DNA of 64,000 nt from a candidate division KSB1 bacterium (GCA_034506175.1 JAPDQB010000024.1:26413-90412); one strand, 5' to 3'. Shown: positions 50,783-60,890, numbered from the stretch's first letter. Notes: a model not told the origin generated them from the letters alone. Numbers and translations: made by a program.

Positions 50783-53700
50783 TTACCAGTCTAGCTTCCA
50801 AATCAAATCAAAACCGGTTTTGCGATTTTCCTCGCCGCCGTGCGCCGCTTGCAGAAACAAAAATTTCAACAACTCCCATTCCAGCGCGACGACGCGGCCC
50901 TCAGGCTCCTGGCCAAAGCTGAGGAACAAATTGTCGGTCAAATATTTTCCGACCAGCACCGAGCTTTTGGTAATGTCTTCGCCGCTTTGAAATTCGATCA
51001 AGTCGAGATCCAGGCTGCGGCCGATCGATTTTGCCAATTCTTGTGAAACCAATCCGGAGATCAACCCCATCGCCGCTGTTGACAACACGCTCGCCTCGTT
51101 GCCGGTTTGGCTTTCCAGGCCCCGGCGTTGATCGTAAAGAAGCTGATCGAAATTAACGCCAAAAATCAGATTCGCCAGGGCATCTTTCTCGTCCAGCGTG
51201 GCGCCGTTTTCACGAAATTCGATTTTGGGGTTGCTCAGCTCGCCGCTGATCGTCACTTCGAGATTCCTCTTCTCGCGATCTGCGATTGCCGCGCGAAAGA
51301 CGTGTTTGGCGGTCAGCTCGAATTGCGGCTTATGCAAATCGCCTTCAAAATTTATGCGTCCATTATCGATGTCGAATTTTTTGCCATAAAGCTCGTAAGT
51401 TCCACGGATGATATTGAGCGTTCCGAAAAGGGAAAATTTCGCCGTTCCTTCCTGAACAAAATCGAGCGCGCCACTGATTTCGGCGTTGAGCTCGGGACCG
51501 CGAAGCCAGGTGTTGCGCGGGATGTTGATTTTAAGCTCGCCGCGCAGCTTTTGCAGCCAACGCTGCTCGGGAGCCTTATCGTTGGAGCTGGCAACAGCGA
51601 GACGTACGCTATCGGGCGATGTCGTCTCCGTTTTCGCTTCGCTCAATTCAATCACGGTGCGCTGTTGAAAGGCCGGCAAAAAAAAGCGCGAGCGCAGGAT
51701 CGTGAGATCACCGCGATAACGTGGGCCTTGCGCATCGCCCGAGCCCTTGATATTGGCATCGAGGCGCAATTCCATGTCGCGGTTGCGAACCAGGAGAAAA
51801 TCTTTCGCCGTCAGGCTGGCATTCGCATCGGTAATCTGGTTTTGCGTTCGATTCAACTGGCCGTCAATGCGAAGCACGCCCTTGTCATTTTGAATGCGCA
51901 AATCAATCAACTTCACCGCGGTGGTGTCGATGCTCACCGCCATTTGCACATCGTTATAAACGACGTTGAATTCCGGCGCGGAAAAAGCGCCATCGACAAT
52001 GCGCACGACGCCCCTGGAATGCGGCCTTGCCAAGGTATTTTCCAATTTGATATCAAACACCAACGTGCCCTGAACCTGCTTGACGCGATCGGTCAAGGTT
52101 TGCAAGAAAGCCAGATCAATACCGGCGGTGCCGGCTTGAATTCGCATCGGGCGATCATGATACAAAATTTTTCCATTGTTGTTGAACGATAGATTCATCG
52201 GCAAATAACCGTCACCGGTCAAGGAACGATTCTGATTTTGATAAAGCTGAAATTTCCACGAGAGGAATTCATTTTCATAATCAAAATCGGCCTCCCATTT
52301 TTCAAAAACGAAGTCGGCGACGCGGCCCTGGTTCCAAGTGAGGCTGCCGCGCAGAATCGGCGACTCCGCCGAGCCGGTTAAAAAAAGCTCGCCATCTAAA
52401 ACGCCGGTGACGCCGTTTGGGGAGGAGCCGTTGCGCGCGAGGGCGATCATTGCCGCGATGTCGACGTCTTCGATCTTGAAGTGCAGATTTTCCTCGCCGT
52501 CGTAACTCAGGCGCCCGTCGATATAAACACGTTGGTTCTTGTAAGTCAACAGGCATTTGTGAAAGTAGAAATCTTCATCACTGACATCCACCCACATGTC
52601 CTGGTCTGGCGGCGTGCGCCAGATTTGTCCGAAAAGATTGAACTCGCCTCGCACCACATCGAATCGCCCAATCTCGCCGTAGGTATAAATGCCCTCCAAA
52701 ACACCAGTATTCTCTTTGCCCTGCCAAAAGTTGGCGAGAATCTGGGCGCGAGTCAAATCGTAATAAACCGAGGCCACGGTGGAATCAACCGGCACAAAGC
52801 CCATCATCATATCGCCGGCACGCAATCGAATGAAACCGCCGCCGTTCTCGCCGGCGCGATGAAAGCTGAGCGTTCCGGTGAGCTGTTCCATTGTGGTGCG
52901 ATTGTATCTCACTTTTTTGAGATCGAAACGGCTGAAGACGGCCAAGGAATCGATCGGGCCGATGGCGCTGCCGGAAAAAACGCCGGCGGCGCGCAAGGTA
53001 TCGGCCTCGATCGCATTTTTGATCCAGGCGAGGTCGCCAAGCTCGGCGCGAAAACGGAAATTGTTGGTGTAATGCAAACTCAAAACACCGCCGGCTTGGA
53101 TCACGCCAATCGAGCTGTCAACGTACAACGTGTCGAGCTGCAAATCCGTGCCGCGAATGTGAAATTGACAATAGGCATAGTCAAGCAGAATCGCCGGAAG
53201 GCGCGAGGGCGAAAGCCGCAGCCAGCCATCCAGTTTCCGCCGCGCGTTATCGAAATGCTGGCCGGAGGCAGCAAGACGAAACGTAACATCGGAATCCAGC
53301 GTGTCGTTCTGAAGGAACTTGGCTAAATTGAACCGCCGCGCTTCGGCATTGAATTCAAACACTTGCTGGCCCAGCGGGTCAATGAGCTTGCCTGATAATT
53401 CCAATTCTCCTGCTGGCGAAATCGCTGAAAGCTTGGTTTCAAGTTGTTTTTCGCGCGCGTTCGCTGTGAGACGAAGCTGTGAAATGTCACGCCCAAGCAC
53501 GCGGGAGGAATCAAGGTTGAGCGACAGCCTGGCGTTGAGATCGTCCAGCGTCAAACCCGAGCCGTCAAGCTCGAGATCGAAGTTCAAACGCGACATCGCT
53601 TGATCGGGAGGCAGATAAGGTTTGAGATTCAGCGCGCGCACGGCGGCTTCGAGATTGTAAAATGTCGTGGTGGAGTCGAAACAGACAAAAAAATTCCCCT

Positions 53701-54589
53701 CGGCACGGCCGTCGGCGTGCGCCAGGGAAAATGTTGTCCGCACATTTTGCACATCGCCCAAGGCGTGCATCATGCCGTGAACTGGCCCGGTGACCGGGAA
53801 ACTCGGGAAAAAAGAGCGCAGATCAGCCAAATGCAAGGGCGCGCCATACAATTCGACATCGAAAATCGGCCGCGTGAAGTGCCGCAGGAGAATTTGGCCG
53901 TTGAGGCGCGAGTTTTTGCTGCACAGCGAAAAATTTTTGATGCGCAAGGAATCGCCGCCTAAAAACACCTGCGCCGCGAGGCTGTCAATCTGCAGCGGCG
54001 GATTCACCGATGTCAATTGCAGATTATGCAACATGACATGCAAACGCGGATCGGCATATTCGAGCTGCAAACTCGTTGCAAGATTTTGCAGGCGGCGCGG
54101 CAGCGGCTTGTGCAGTGTGTCCAGCGGCACCAGTGTCACGGTACCGTTTTCGATTTGCAGTTGCAGGGTAATGCGCCAGAGCGCGGCGGTGTTGCGATCA
54201 GACGGCTTGAAAAGGTGCGCCAGGTTCCATGTGCTGTCGGGGCGCTGTTTTAATAACAGTCGAGGGAATTGAAGAATTAAATTGTTAATTGAAATTTGCT
54301 GTTTGAGCAAATCAAAGGGAGTTAGCCCGATTTCGATGGTGGCCACGTAGAGCAGCGTATCGCTTTCCAATTCAATGCAAAGATCGCGGAAAACAATGTT
54401 CGACACCAAGTTGCCTTCGATGCGGCCGAGATGGAGCTTGCCGTTCAATAACTTGCCGGCTTGTTGCTCAATTTTGCCGCGCAGCCAGGATTTAAAGCTG
54501 TGCGTTTGCGTCAACCCAGCGGCCAGAACGAGCAACAGCCCAAAGACGGCGAAAGCGAACAAAAAAAATTTAAGCAGGCGTGTAAACAT
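50783..54589 (-). CDS. tamB: TamB-like translocation and assembly/lipid-transfer protein
   Basis: 1268 residues. An N-terminal membrane anchor (FFLFAFAVFGLLLVLAAGL, about 9-27) is followed by a very long beta-rich periplasmic part built from AsmA/TamB-type repeats (for example LDFLGL-free strands such as VRIVDGAFSAPEFNVVYNDV). The conserved TamB C-terminal domain ends it: GLESQTGNEASVLSTAAMGL, LDLDLIEFQSGEDI and VLVGKYLTDNLFLSFGQ. TamB bridges inner and outer membranes and works with TamA; recent work supports phospholipid transport. The TamA gene is directly upstream on the same strand (64-base gap). Confidence 0.92.
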   Translation of the reverse strand: MFTRLLKFFLFAFAVFGLLLVLAAGLTQTHSFKSWLRGKIEQQAGKLLNGKLHLGRIEGNLVSNIVFRDLCIELESDTLLYVATIEIGLTPFDLLKQQISINNLILQFPRLLLKQRPDSTWNLAHLFKPSDRNTAALWRITLQLQIENGTVTLVPLDTLHKPLPRRLQNLATSLQLEYADPRLHVMLHNLQLTSVNPPLQIDSLAAQVFLGGDSLRIKNFSLCSKNSRLNGQILLRHFTRPIFDVELYGAPLHLADLRSFFPSFPVTGPVHGMMHALGDVQNVRTTFSLAHADGRAEGNFFVCFDSTTTFYNLEAAVRALNLKPYLPPDQAMSRLNFDLELDGSGLTLDDLNARLSLNLDSSRVLGRDISQLRLTANAREKQLETKLSAISPAGELELSGKLIDPLGQQVFEFNAEARRFNLAKFLQNDTLDSDVTFRLAASGQHFDNARRKLDGWLRLSPSRLPAILLDYAYCQFHIRGTDLQLDTLYVDSSIGVIQAGGVLSLHYTNNFRFRAELGDLAWIKNAIEADTLRAAGVFSGSAIGPIDSLAVFSRFDLKKVRYNRTTMEQLTGTLSFHRAGENGGGFIRLRAGDMMMGFVPVDSTVASVYYDLTRAQILANFWQGKENTGVLEGIYTYGEIGRFDVVRGEFNLFGQIWRTPPDQDMWVDVSDEDFYFHKCLLTYKNQRVYIDGRLSYDGEENLHFKIEDVDIAAMIALARNGSSPNGVTGVLDGELFLTGSAESPILRGSLTWNQGRVADFVFEKWEADFDYENEFLSWKFQLYQNQNRSLTGDGYLPMNLSFNNNGKILYHDRPMRIQAGTAGIDLAFLQTLTDRVKQVQGTLVFDIKLENTLARPHSRGVVRIVDGAFSAPEFNVVYNDVQMAVSIDTTAVKLIDLRIQNDKGVLRIDGQLNRTQNQITDANASLTAKDFLLVRNRDMELRLDANIKGSGDAQGPRYRGDLTILRSRFFLPAFQQRTVIELSEAKTETTSPDSVRLAVASSNDKAPEQRWLQKLRGELKINIPRNTWLRGPELNAEISGALDFVQEGTAKFSLFGTLNIIRGTYELYGKKFDIDNGRINFEGDLHKPQFELTAKHVFRAAIADREKRNLEVTISGELSNPKIEFRENGATLDEKDALANLIFGVNFDQLLYDQRRGLESQTGNEASVLSTAAMGLISGLVSQELAKSIGRSLDLDLIEFQSGEDITKSSVLVGKYLTDNLFLSFGQEPEGRVVALEWELLKFLFLQAAHGGEENRKTGFDLIWKLDW

Positions 54590-54652
54590 GACAAATTCAA
54601 AAATGAGTCGCTTGGCCGGTTAACCGGCAACCGGCCAACCGGACAACTGTTT

Positions 54653-56542
54653 TTAAAAAGCCTGACCAACGCTGAGATAAAATTCCCAGCGATGCTTGTC
54701 GATCGGCGCTTGCAAATTGCTCTTGCGCGCGGCGTCGAGGCGAATCGGGCCGATCGGTGTATCATAACGCCATCCCCAGCCGGTGGCATAACGAATTTCA
54801 TCCAATTTATACGTCAACGACGTCTCCCAAACATTGCCAAAATCGACAAACAGTGCGGCGCCGAATGATTTGTAAAGCTTGAAGCGGGCTTCGACGCTCC
54901 CTTCCAAAAGACTTTGTCCGCCAATCGGCGTTTCATCGAGATGCGGGCCGAGCTTGGAGCGCTGCCAGCCCCGCACCGACGAGCTGCCGCCGGAATAAAA
55001 TCGTTCCTCGAGCGGCGCGAGATTGCGCGGATCGTCCAAAACTTCGAGCGAGCCGAGTTTCAAGCGGTAGGCCATGACCACGGCATTCGACGCCGTCTGG
55101 CGATACATCCGGCCTTCCACAACGGTCTTGAGATAATGAAATTCCGTTCGGAAAGAATAGAATTCGCTGAGCGGACCGCTGTAATCGAGCTGCAAGGCAT
55201 AATAGCGGCCGCGCGTTGGCGAAAACAAGGGCTGGCCGCTGTTATAAAGAATTCCGAATCCCCAACTGGCTTTGCGATAGGTTCGCGGAATTTGCATTTT
55301 CACGCTGTCAAATTTGCCCGTGCCCGGCGTAACGTTGGCGTCTTCCAAACGATACCGCAAAAACAAATTGGTGTAGAGATTGAATTGCCGTTGGGCGACC
55401 AGCTCGCCGCCGAAGCTGCGCAGGCTGAAAATTTTTTCCCGCGGCCGGAAAGTTTTTTCGTCGCGGCGCAAATAAAACGGGCTGATGATCAAGCCGGTTT
55501 TTGCGTCGAAAAAATGCGGCTGAAAAATGCGCGCCTGCACGCGCCCCGGCTCGAGGTCGGAGTATTTCGCTTCGGTGTCGAGGCGGCGTGCGCCGCCGAG
55601 AAAATTTCTCCGGCGAAAATTGATGGTGCCGCGGAAAAGCTCCTCCGTGCCGTAGCCGACACCGATTTTCAGCGTTCGCGCCGGCGCTTCGCGAACACGA
55701 ATTTCAATCGGAATCTCGCCATTTTGCTTCGCCGCGCTGGCGGCGCGAATGCTGACATATTGAAACAGCTCCAGCCGGTAAACCCGTTGCTGCGCTTCAA
55801 TGAGCTTGCTCTGATTGAAAACCTGCCCCGGCTCAAAAGGCAATTCGTCGTGAATGGTGCGCGGCGATATTCGCGAAGCGCCCGTCACCTGCACGTCGCC
55901 GAAAACACAGGCCGGGCCGGGGTTGACACGAAAGACAACAACAGCGGTTTTGCTGGTTTCATCGCGTTTGACCTGGGTTTCAACGCTGGCAAACGGAAAG
56001 CCGTGGTTCGTCAAATCCACTGCCAGCGCCACCTGGGTGTTGCGCAAAACAACGGCACGCAACCGATCTCCAGGCTTGAAATTCGATTTGACGATTCGAA
56101 AAAGCTGATCGACGCGCGGCACTTCTGTTCCGGCCAATTGAAAATCGAGAATCTGGGTCGGCTGTTCTTCCGCGATCTTGACGCGCAGGCGGACGTGCTG
56201 CTTTTTGTCATCGGCGTCGATTTCATGCGCATCGATCCTGGCGTGAAAAAAACCCTCGCGTTGATAGAACTCGAGGATGCGGCGCAAATCACGCTGAAAT
56301 TCCTCGGTGCTGAACAGCGGCGCGTGTCGCCAGAAAAGAAAGCGGTTGTACCAGGAGCCGCTTCTGGTCGCCAAAGCTTCTCGCAAGGCGTCTTTCGAAA
56401 CCCGGCGAACGCCTTCAATCTTGAATTTTTTGATTTCGTAATTATCTTGCGCGGTGGCGAAAGCGGCGACAATCAGAACAAACAAACAAGCAACGAAAAT
56501 CACAAGCCGCGCCGGATTCTGATCCATGCCCGAATGCTGCAT
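54653..56542 (-). CDS. tamA: Omp85-family outer-membrane protein (TamA/BamA-like)
   Basis: 629 residues with a signal peptide (cut near ATAQDN). POTRA domains (about 30-290) read YEIKKFKIEGVRRVSKDAL and later FGDVQVTGASRISPRTIHDE. A 16-strand barrel follows, with GYGTEELFRGTINFRRRNF and the loop 6 motif SSSVRGWQRSKLG (Omp85 VRGF/Y signature). It ends GWRYDTPIGPIRLDAARK and FYLSVGQAF, a C-terminal aromatic as expected. Because tamB follows it, TamA is a better reading than BamA. An in-frame ATG five codons in (56527) is a possible alternative start. Confidence 0.92.
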   Translation of the reverse strand: MQHSGMDQNPARLVIFVACLFVLIVAAFATAQDNYEIKKFKIEGVRRVSKDALREALATRSGSWYNRFLFWRHAPLFSTEEFQRDLRRILEFYQREGFFHARIDAHEIDADDKKQHVRLRVKIAEEQPTQILDFQLAGTEVPRVDQLFRIVKSNFKPGDRLRAVVLRNTQVALAVDLTNHGFPFASVETQVKRDETSKTAVVVFRVNPGPACVFGDVQVTGASRISPRTIHDELPFEPGQVFNQSKLIEAQQRVYRLELFQYVSIRAASAAKQNGEIPIEIRVREAPARTLKIGVGYGTEELFRGTINFRRRNFLGGARRLDTEAKYSDLEPGRVQARIFQPHFFDAKTGLIISPFYLRRDEKTFRPREKIFSLRSFGGELVAQRQFNLYTNLFLRYRLEDANVTPGTGKFDSVKMQIPRTYRKASWGFGILYNSGQPLFSPTRGRYYALQLDYSGPLSEFYSFRTEFHYLKTVVEGRMYRQTASNAVVMAYRLKLGSLEVLDDPRNLAPLEERFYSGGSSSVRGWQRSKLGPHLDETPIGGQSLLEGSVEARFKLYKSFGAALFVDFGNVWETSLTYKLDEIRYATGWGWRYDTPIGPIRLDAARKSNLQAPIDKHRWEFYLSVGQAF

Positions 56543-56569
56543 TATTTAAAATTGCAACTGAAAATCGAA

Positions 56570-57709
56570 TTAGTATTTGACGCCAAAATAATAGCGCAAT
56601 TTTCGCCGCGGCTCGAGCGCTTTATAAGCGTAGACAAAAGCTTCGAACGCCCGACGCTGGCGATACGCCACGCTGCTGTTGAAACCCAGACCCAGCGAAA
56701 CGTGATAGTCGGAAAAATTGCGCACCTGATTATCCAAACCGATTTGCCCGGCTTCGCTATGGATCACAAAATTTATTTCATACAAACTAAAACCGCCGGT
56801 CAAGCCCATGGATTTTTCTCTATTCAAATGAAAGCGGGTGGCCTCGGATAAATAAACGAGATTGACGCCGGAAAACTCATTGGTATCGTAGGCCGAGAGC
56901 CGATTGCGCCCGCCGAGAAAAGCCAGCGGCACGCCCCGGCCCTCGTCGATCATGGAAACCAAGCGCGCTTCGCCGGCAATTGAAATCCAATTCGACTCCG
57001 AGATGCCGCGCGTCGAGACTTGCAATTGCCAAAAATCGCTGCGGTTGCTGCCGTAAGGAAAAGCGCGGATAATGGCCAAATCCAAAACGCCGGAATGGTG
57101 AAAGCCGAGAAAGCGCGTGGAATCGCTTTGCACGCCGAACGCCTGGCTCACCGAATGCACTTGCTGCGAGCTTAAATCCTGTTTGTTGACCGTTGAGGGA
57201 AAAGAATAGCGTTGATAGCCGAAGTTGGTCAGCGCATTGAATGGCTTAATGAAAAATACTTGAGCGCCAACTTGAATACCCTGTTCGCGTCGCCAAACCC
57301 GGCCTGCTCGATTCGGCTCGAAGATGGGAACGAAATGCAAGCGATCGTACACTTGCATTTGGGGAACCAACCGGAACTTGGTGTAGCTATTTTGCAGCGA
57401 GAAGCCCATTTCGCCGCGCACAAAATTATACCGCGCGCGGGTTTGCGTTGAAAAGTGACCGATTTTTTTCTCAAGCGTGGCGTCAAATTCTCCCTCCGGC
57501 AGCAAAAAAGAGATTTCGCTTTCGTATTTTGAAAGCAAACTCCGAACTTTGATATCGACCGGCACTTTGGTTTGGTCTTGGGGCTTGGCTTCGGGGGCGG
57601 GCGTCGAGGTTTCAGGGTCTTCCTGTGCCAGACTCACCGGCGCGAGGCCGAAACTGAAATAGAAGCCGATAAAAAAATTTATGGACAAGACCGCAAATCG
57701 TGGAGACAT
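56570..57709 (-). CDS. Hypothetical outer-membrane beta-barrel protein
   Basis: 379 residues with a signal peptide (about 1-28, ending VSLAQE), a Pro/Glu-rich linker (about 30-48) and then alternating amphipathic strands throughout (FSTQTRARYNFVRGEMGF, FWQLQVSTRGISESNWISIA) ending in LRYYFGVKY with a terminal aromatic. I recognise no named family. It is the gene directly upstream of tamA, with 27 bases between, so a shared role in the outer membrane is likely. Its start abuts the dehydrogenase stop. Confidence 0.7.
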   Translation of the reverse strand: MSPRFAVLSINFFIGFYFSFGLAPVSLAQEDPETSTPAPEAKPQDQTKVPVDIKVRSLLSKYESEISFLLPEGEFDATLEKKIGHFSTQTRARYNFVRGEMGFSLQNSYTKFRLVPQMQVYDRLHFVPIFEPNRAGRVWRREQGIQVGAQVFFIKPFNALTNFGYQRYSFPSTVNKQDLSSQQVHSVSQAFGVQSDSTRFLGFHHSGVLDLAIIRAFPYGSNRSDFWQLQVSTRGISESNWISIAGEARLVSMIDEGRGVPLAFLGGRNRLSAYDTNEFSGVNLVYLSEATRFHLNREKSMGLTGGFSLYEINFVIHSEAGQIGLDNQVRNFSDYHVSLGLGFNSSVAYRQRRAFEAFVYAYKALEPRRKLRYYFGVKY

Positions 57710-58735
57710 TCAATCTCTAACAACATTGAGGGGTTTGCCGGCAGCACCAGCCAGAATGTTTTCAACGGTCGTATCGAGAATGCGATTCAGCGCTTCGCGG
57801 CTGTTGAAGGCGCTGTGCGGCGTGATAACGACGTTTTCGCGGTTGCGCAAAATGTGATTGGAAAGCAGCAAGCGCAATTTTTCCGCCGACTCTTGATTGG
57901 CTAAAAGTTGTTTTTCTTCTTTGATCAGCTCTTCGCCTTCGAGCACGTCGAGGCCGGCGCCGGCGAGGATGCCTTCATCCAACGCCCAAACCAGCGCCGA
58001 AGTGTCGACCAGGCCGCCGCGCGAGGTGTTGATGAGAATCGCGCCGCGCTTGACCAGTTTCAAATTCTCGTGATTGATCAAATGATGTGTGCGGGAATTA
58101 TACGGCGCGTGCAAGGAAATCACATCCGATTGCGCCAGCAATTGCTCCAACGGCGCGTAAGTAAAATCGAGCACTTCGGCGAGGAAATAATCCTGCCGCA
58201 CGTCGTAAGCCAGGATGTTCATGCCGAAGCCTTTGGCCATGCGAATCACGTGCAGGCCGATGTGGCCGGCGCCGATAATGCCGAGGGTTTTGCCTTTGAG
58301 GTCGAAGCCCATCAACCCGGCAAGTGAAAAATCGCCGCGACTGGTGCGAACGTAGGCGCGATGAATGTGGCGCGAGAGCGAGAGAATCAAGCCGAAGGTG
58401 TGCTCGGCAACGGTGTTCTCGCCGTAAAATGGAACATTGCTCACCGTGATGCCGCGCTCGCGGCAGGCAGCCAAATCAATGTGATCATAGCCGGTGGAGC
58501 GCGTGGCGATCAATTTCAATTTCGGCATCTGCGCCAATTCCGAGGCGCCAAGGCGTGAGTAAATGAAAACCGACAGCGCCTCGGCCTCTTGCGCTAACTT
58601 CACATGCCCGGGTTTGAACGGCTCGGGATGAAAAAACAATTCATGCGAAGCCAAAGCCGATTGCCGCAAATAAGCTTCTTCGTTGGGCGGGATTTCAAAT
58701 ATGGCGATGCGCCAGCGAGTCGAAGAAGTGCTCAT
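57710..58735 (-). CDS. D-2-hydroxyacid dehydrogenase (D-lactate dehydrogenase-like)
   Basis: 341 residues. The Rossmann NAD motif is GIIGAGHIGLHVIRMAKGFG (about 158-177), followed by AYDV. Catalytic residues are Arg in LINTSRGGLVD, Glu in the following region (GLDVLEGEEL) and His in VVITPHSAFNS. The pattern VSNVPFYGENTVAEHTFGLI is typical of the D-lactate dehydrogenase branch. It interconverts a 2-keto acid and a D-2-hydroxy acid with NAD(H). It ends one base before the outer-membrane protein gene starts. Confidence 0.93.
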   Translation of the reverse strand: MSTSSTRWRIAIFEIPPNEEAYLRQSALASHELFFHPEPFKPGHVKLAQEAEALSVFIYSRLGASELAQMPKLKLIATRSTGYDHIDLAACRERGITVSNVPFYGENTVAEHTFGLILSLSRHIHRAYVRTSRGDFSLAGLMGFDLKGKTLGIIGAGHIGLHVIRMAKGFGMNILAYDVRQDYFLAEVLDFTYAPLEQLLAQSDVISLHAPYNSRTHHLINHENLKLVKRGAILINTSRGGLVDTSALVWALDEGILAGAGLDVLEGEELIKEEKQLLANQESAEKLRLLLSNHILRNRENVVITPHSAFNSREALNRILDTTVENILAGAAGKPLNVVRD

Positions 58736-58747
58736 ATTAATTTCAAA

Positions 58748-59620
58748 TCAATTAGCGCTTCGAGTTGTTTTCCCGTTTGCCAGCCAGCTTTTTAATTCTT
58801 TTACGTTTTTCAGATCCAGAAGCGCTAAACTCAAATTGTCGAGTTTTGTTCCGCTCAATTGCCTGATCTGTTTCTGTAATTGGGGGCTTAACTTACCAAA
58901 TTTCTTGGCAAGCAAAGTCAGTAAAAGCGCCCGCTTCCCTTCTTGGCGACCTTTTTGCTCGCTATCTTCGAGCCACTCACGAACAAATGAAATCTCTTTT
59001 ACCATGGGCAATTGCTCCTTAAATATCTCGCGAACGAGTTCTTCTTGGAATTTGCGACAAGCTACCAGAATGGCTACCCCCATCAATTCCCGTCTCTGCT
59101 CATCAGGAAATTGCGCGATGAGTTCTTTCTCTCTTTCAAGAAGACTCACCTTCGGTTTATCTTCAAATAATGACAGAAACGGTGCCAACTCTTTCAACTT
59201 ACCGCTCAGGATGCGATCTTTATGTTCCCATAATAATATTCGAGCAAAGACATGAGAATTTTTAAGCAAGCCGGCTTGAGTTTCGTAGATGTAGGGAAAA
59301 GTTTCATATTTCCCTTTTTCCAGATAGAGGATAACCGTCACCACCGGACGCTTAAGAGCCTCTTCGAGCAGAGCGTTTTTCGTTTTGAAGTTGCCAAGCT
59401 CGCGCCGCTTCGGCTCCAACATCGCCTCGATGTGAACCGCCACATTCCTGCCGTGATCTGAAATCAACCAAACCTTGTCGGCGCGCCGCTCAGGGATATT
59501 GATTTGAGGATCTTCGACTCCCTGAAAAACCACGCTTCGCTTTTGACCAAAGAACAAATCCAGACATTTCTCGGGATATTTGCTCAACAGTGCTTTCACA
59601 GCACGGTCGATCTCGAACAT
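58748..59620 (-). CDS. Rpn-family PD-(D/E)XK nuclease/transposase-like protein
   Basis: 290 residues from ATG 59620. It shows the Rpn/PDDEXK_2 pattern: FEIDRAVKALLSKYPEKCL, RRADKVWLISDH then VAVHIEAMLEPK with the D and E of the nuclease core, and PVVTVILYLEKGKYE. The C-terminal helical part (EGKRALLLTLLAKKFGKLSP) is the usual DUF4351-like end. Members promote DNA recombination or are toxins; many are dispersed paralogues. GGAGGG and GGAG precede 59620; the longer reading to 59665 would overlap the gene at 59646. Confidence 0.8.
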   Translation of the reverse strand: MFEIDRAVKALLSKYPEKCLDLFFGQKRSVVFQGVEDPQINIPERRADKVWLISDHGRNVAVHIEAMLEPKRRELGNFKTKNALLEEALKRPVVTVILYLEKGKYETFPYIYETQAGLLKNSHVFARILLWEHKDRILSGKLKELAPFLSLFEDKPKVSLLEREKELIAQFPDEQRRELMGVAILVACRKFQEELVREIFKEQLPMVKEISFVREWLEDSEQKGRQEGKRALLLTLLAKKFGKLSPQLQKQIRQLSGTKLDNLSLALLDLKNVKELKSWLANGKTTRSAN

Positions 59621-59645
59621 ATTCTCCGCTCCCTCCTCGACGAAA

Positions 59646-60014
59646 TTAACCAGAAAAATCTCCAATCAGAATCGCCGGTAAATTCTCGACAAACTTCGAT
59701 CGCGGCAAAACCGTGCAACCGGCTTCACGCGCGGCGTTTGCCGTGGCAACGTCCACATGCGAAAGAAAGCCGAGCACGCGGCTGCCGGATTGGACAAGAT
59801 GCGGCAGAATTTCCAGTGGCCGCAGCGAGTGGTCATTCAAATCAATAATGACGTTCGCTTGACCGCCGGCTTGTGACAACAAGTTCTGCAGCTCGTCAAA
59901 GTTGCGTGCGAACCGCACCGTCGCGCCGGCGGCTTCGGCGACCGTTCTGATTTTGCTGCGAAAAAAAAGATCGACGACTAAAACGCAGATCGGTTTCGCT
60001 GCGGGTTCATTCAT
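59646..60014 (-). CDS. Receiver-like domain protein without obvious phospho-acceptor
   Basis: 122 residues. Alternating strands and helices (CVLVVDLFFRSKIRTVAEAA, ATVRFARNFDELQNLL, NVIIDLNDHSL, SRVLGFLSHVDVATANAARE, CTVLPRSKFVENL) give a CheY-like fold. Only the first acidic residue and a Lys-like position (R/K in LPRSKF) fit a receiver, and the middle Asp (IIDLND) may or may not be the acceptor. Its ATG overlaps the cysQ stop by four bases, so it is translated with it. It may be a degenerate receiver or a small regulatory domain. Confidence 0.6.
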   Translation of the reverse strand: MNEPAAKPICVLVVDLFFRSKIRTVAEAAGATVRFARNFDELQNLLSQAGGQANVIIDLNDHSLRPLEILPHLVQSGSRVLGFLSHVDVATANAAREAGCTVLPRSKFVENLPAILIGDFSG

Positions 60015-60856
60015 ATCGTTTTGAGACCGGATTCTTTGATCACCGCGACAATTTGATCGTGCAGCCGTCCGTGGCTTGCCAACAGGCCGTGCGGATGTCC
60101 GACTTGCACGCTTTTATAATCAAGCGGCTCGCCACGCAAGTCCGTCATCACGCCGCCGGCGGCGGTGAGAATCGCAGCCGGGGCGCAACTATCCCACAAA
60201 CTGACTTTGCTGCTCGGATGAATATACAATTCACACGCGCCGGTGGCAATGGCGCCGCATTTGAGGCCGACCGAACCGGAGCGCAAAATTTCATGAATGC
60301 CCAGCTTCTTCCGAACTTGATCGACGCGTTCATCGAAGTGGGAGCGGCTCGCGATCATCCGCATTTGCGCCGGCTGTACGATGGTTGAAACGCGAATTGG
60401 CCGCTCGCTGCCGCCGAGCGACAGCCAGGCGCCGAGCCCGACGGCGCCGGAATAAAGCGCGCCCGGCTTGATGCCGCTTGGCGGCGCCGGCTGCAAAACC
60501 GCGCCGAGAATCGGCCGGCCATGTTCCACCAAACCGATCATGATGGAAAACTCGCCGTTGCGCTTGAGGAATTCCTTGGTGCCGTCGAGCGGATCAACCA
60601 TCCAGACAACATCGTGGCCGAGCCGGCTGATGTCATCATCGGTCTCTTCCGCCAACACCGCCTCCCCGGAGAAATGCCGATGAAGCTGTTCGAGAATCAA
60701 TGCATTGGCGGCGTGATCGGCAGCGGTCACCGGATTGCCTGGGGCCTTCCATTCCACCTCGACTTTTTCGCCATAATACTGCAAAACCGTTTCGCCGGCC
60801 AGCCGCGCGATGTCTCGCACGATCTGCAGCCGGTGATCAAGCTCGGATGACTGCAT
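60011..60856 (-). CDS. cysQ: 3'(2'),5'-bisphosphate nucleotidase CysQ-like
   Basis: 281 residues of the inositol monophosphatase superfamily. The lithium-sensitive metal site is complete: AEETDDD (Glu), MVDPLDGTKEFLKRNGEFS (DPLDGT) and WDSCAPAAILTAAGG (WDxxA). TKEF after DPLDG is typical of CysQ, which removes the 3'-phosphate of PAP made in sulfate assimilation or other sulfuryl transfer. It overlaps the receiver-like gene by four bases. Confidence 0.92.
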   Translation of the reverse strand: MQSSELDHRLQIVRDIARLAGETVLQYYGEKVEVEWKAPGNPVTAADHAANALILEQLHRHFSGEAVLAEETDDDISRLGHDVVWMVDPLDGTKEFLKRNGEFSIMIGLVEHGRPILGAVLQPAPPSGIKPGALYSGAVGLGAWLSLGGSERPIRVSTIVQPAQMRMIASRSHFDERVDQVRKKLGIHEILRSGSVGLKCGAIATGACELYIHPSSKVSLWDSCAPAAILTAAGGVMTDLRGEPLDYKSVQVGHPHGLLASHGRLHDQIVAVIKESGLKTI

Positions 60857-60890
60857 ACAAACTCCCTTGATGTTGGTACATGTTGCGGTT

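Noticed and set aside
54914..56851. Long open reading (645 codons) on the plus strand
   Set aside because: Antisense to the TamA and barrel genes, low-complexity translation without domain features.
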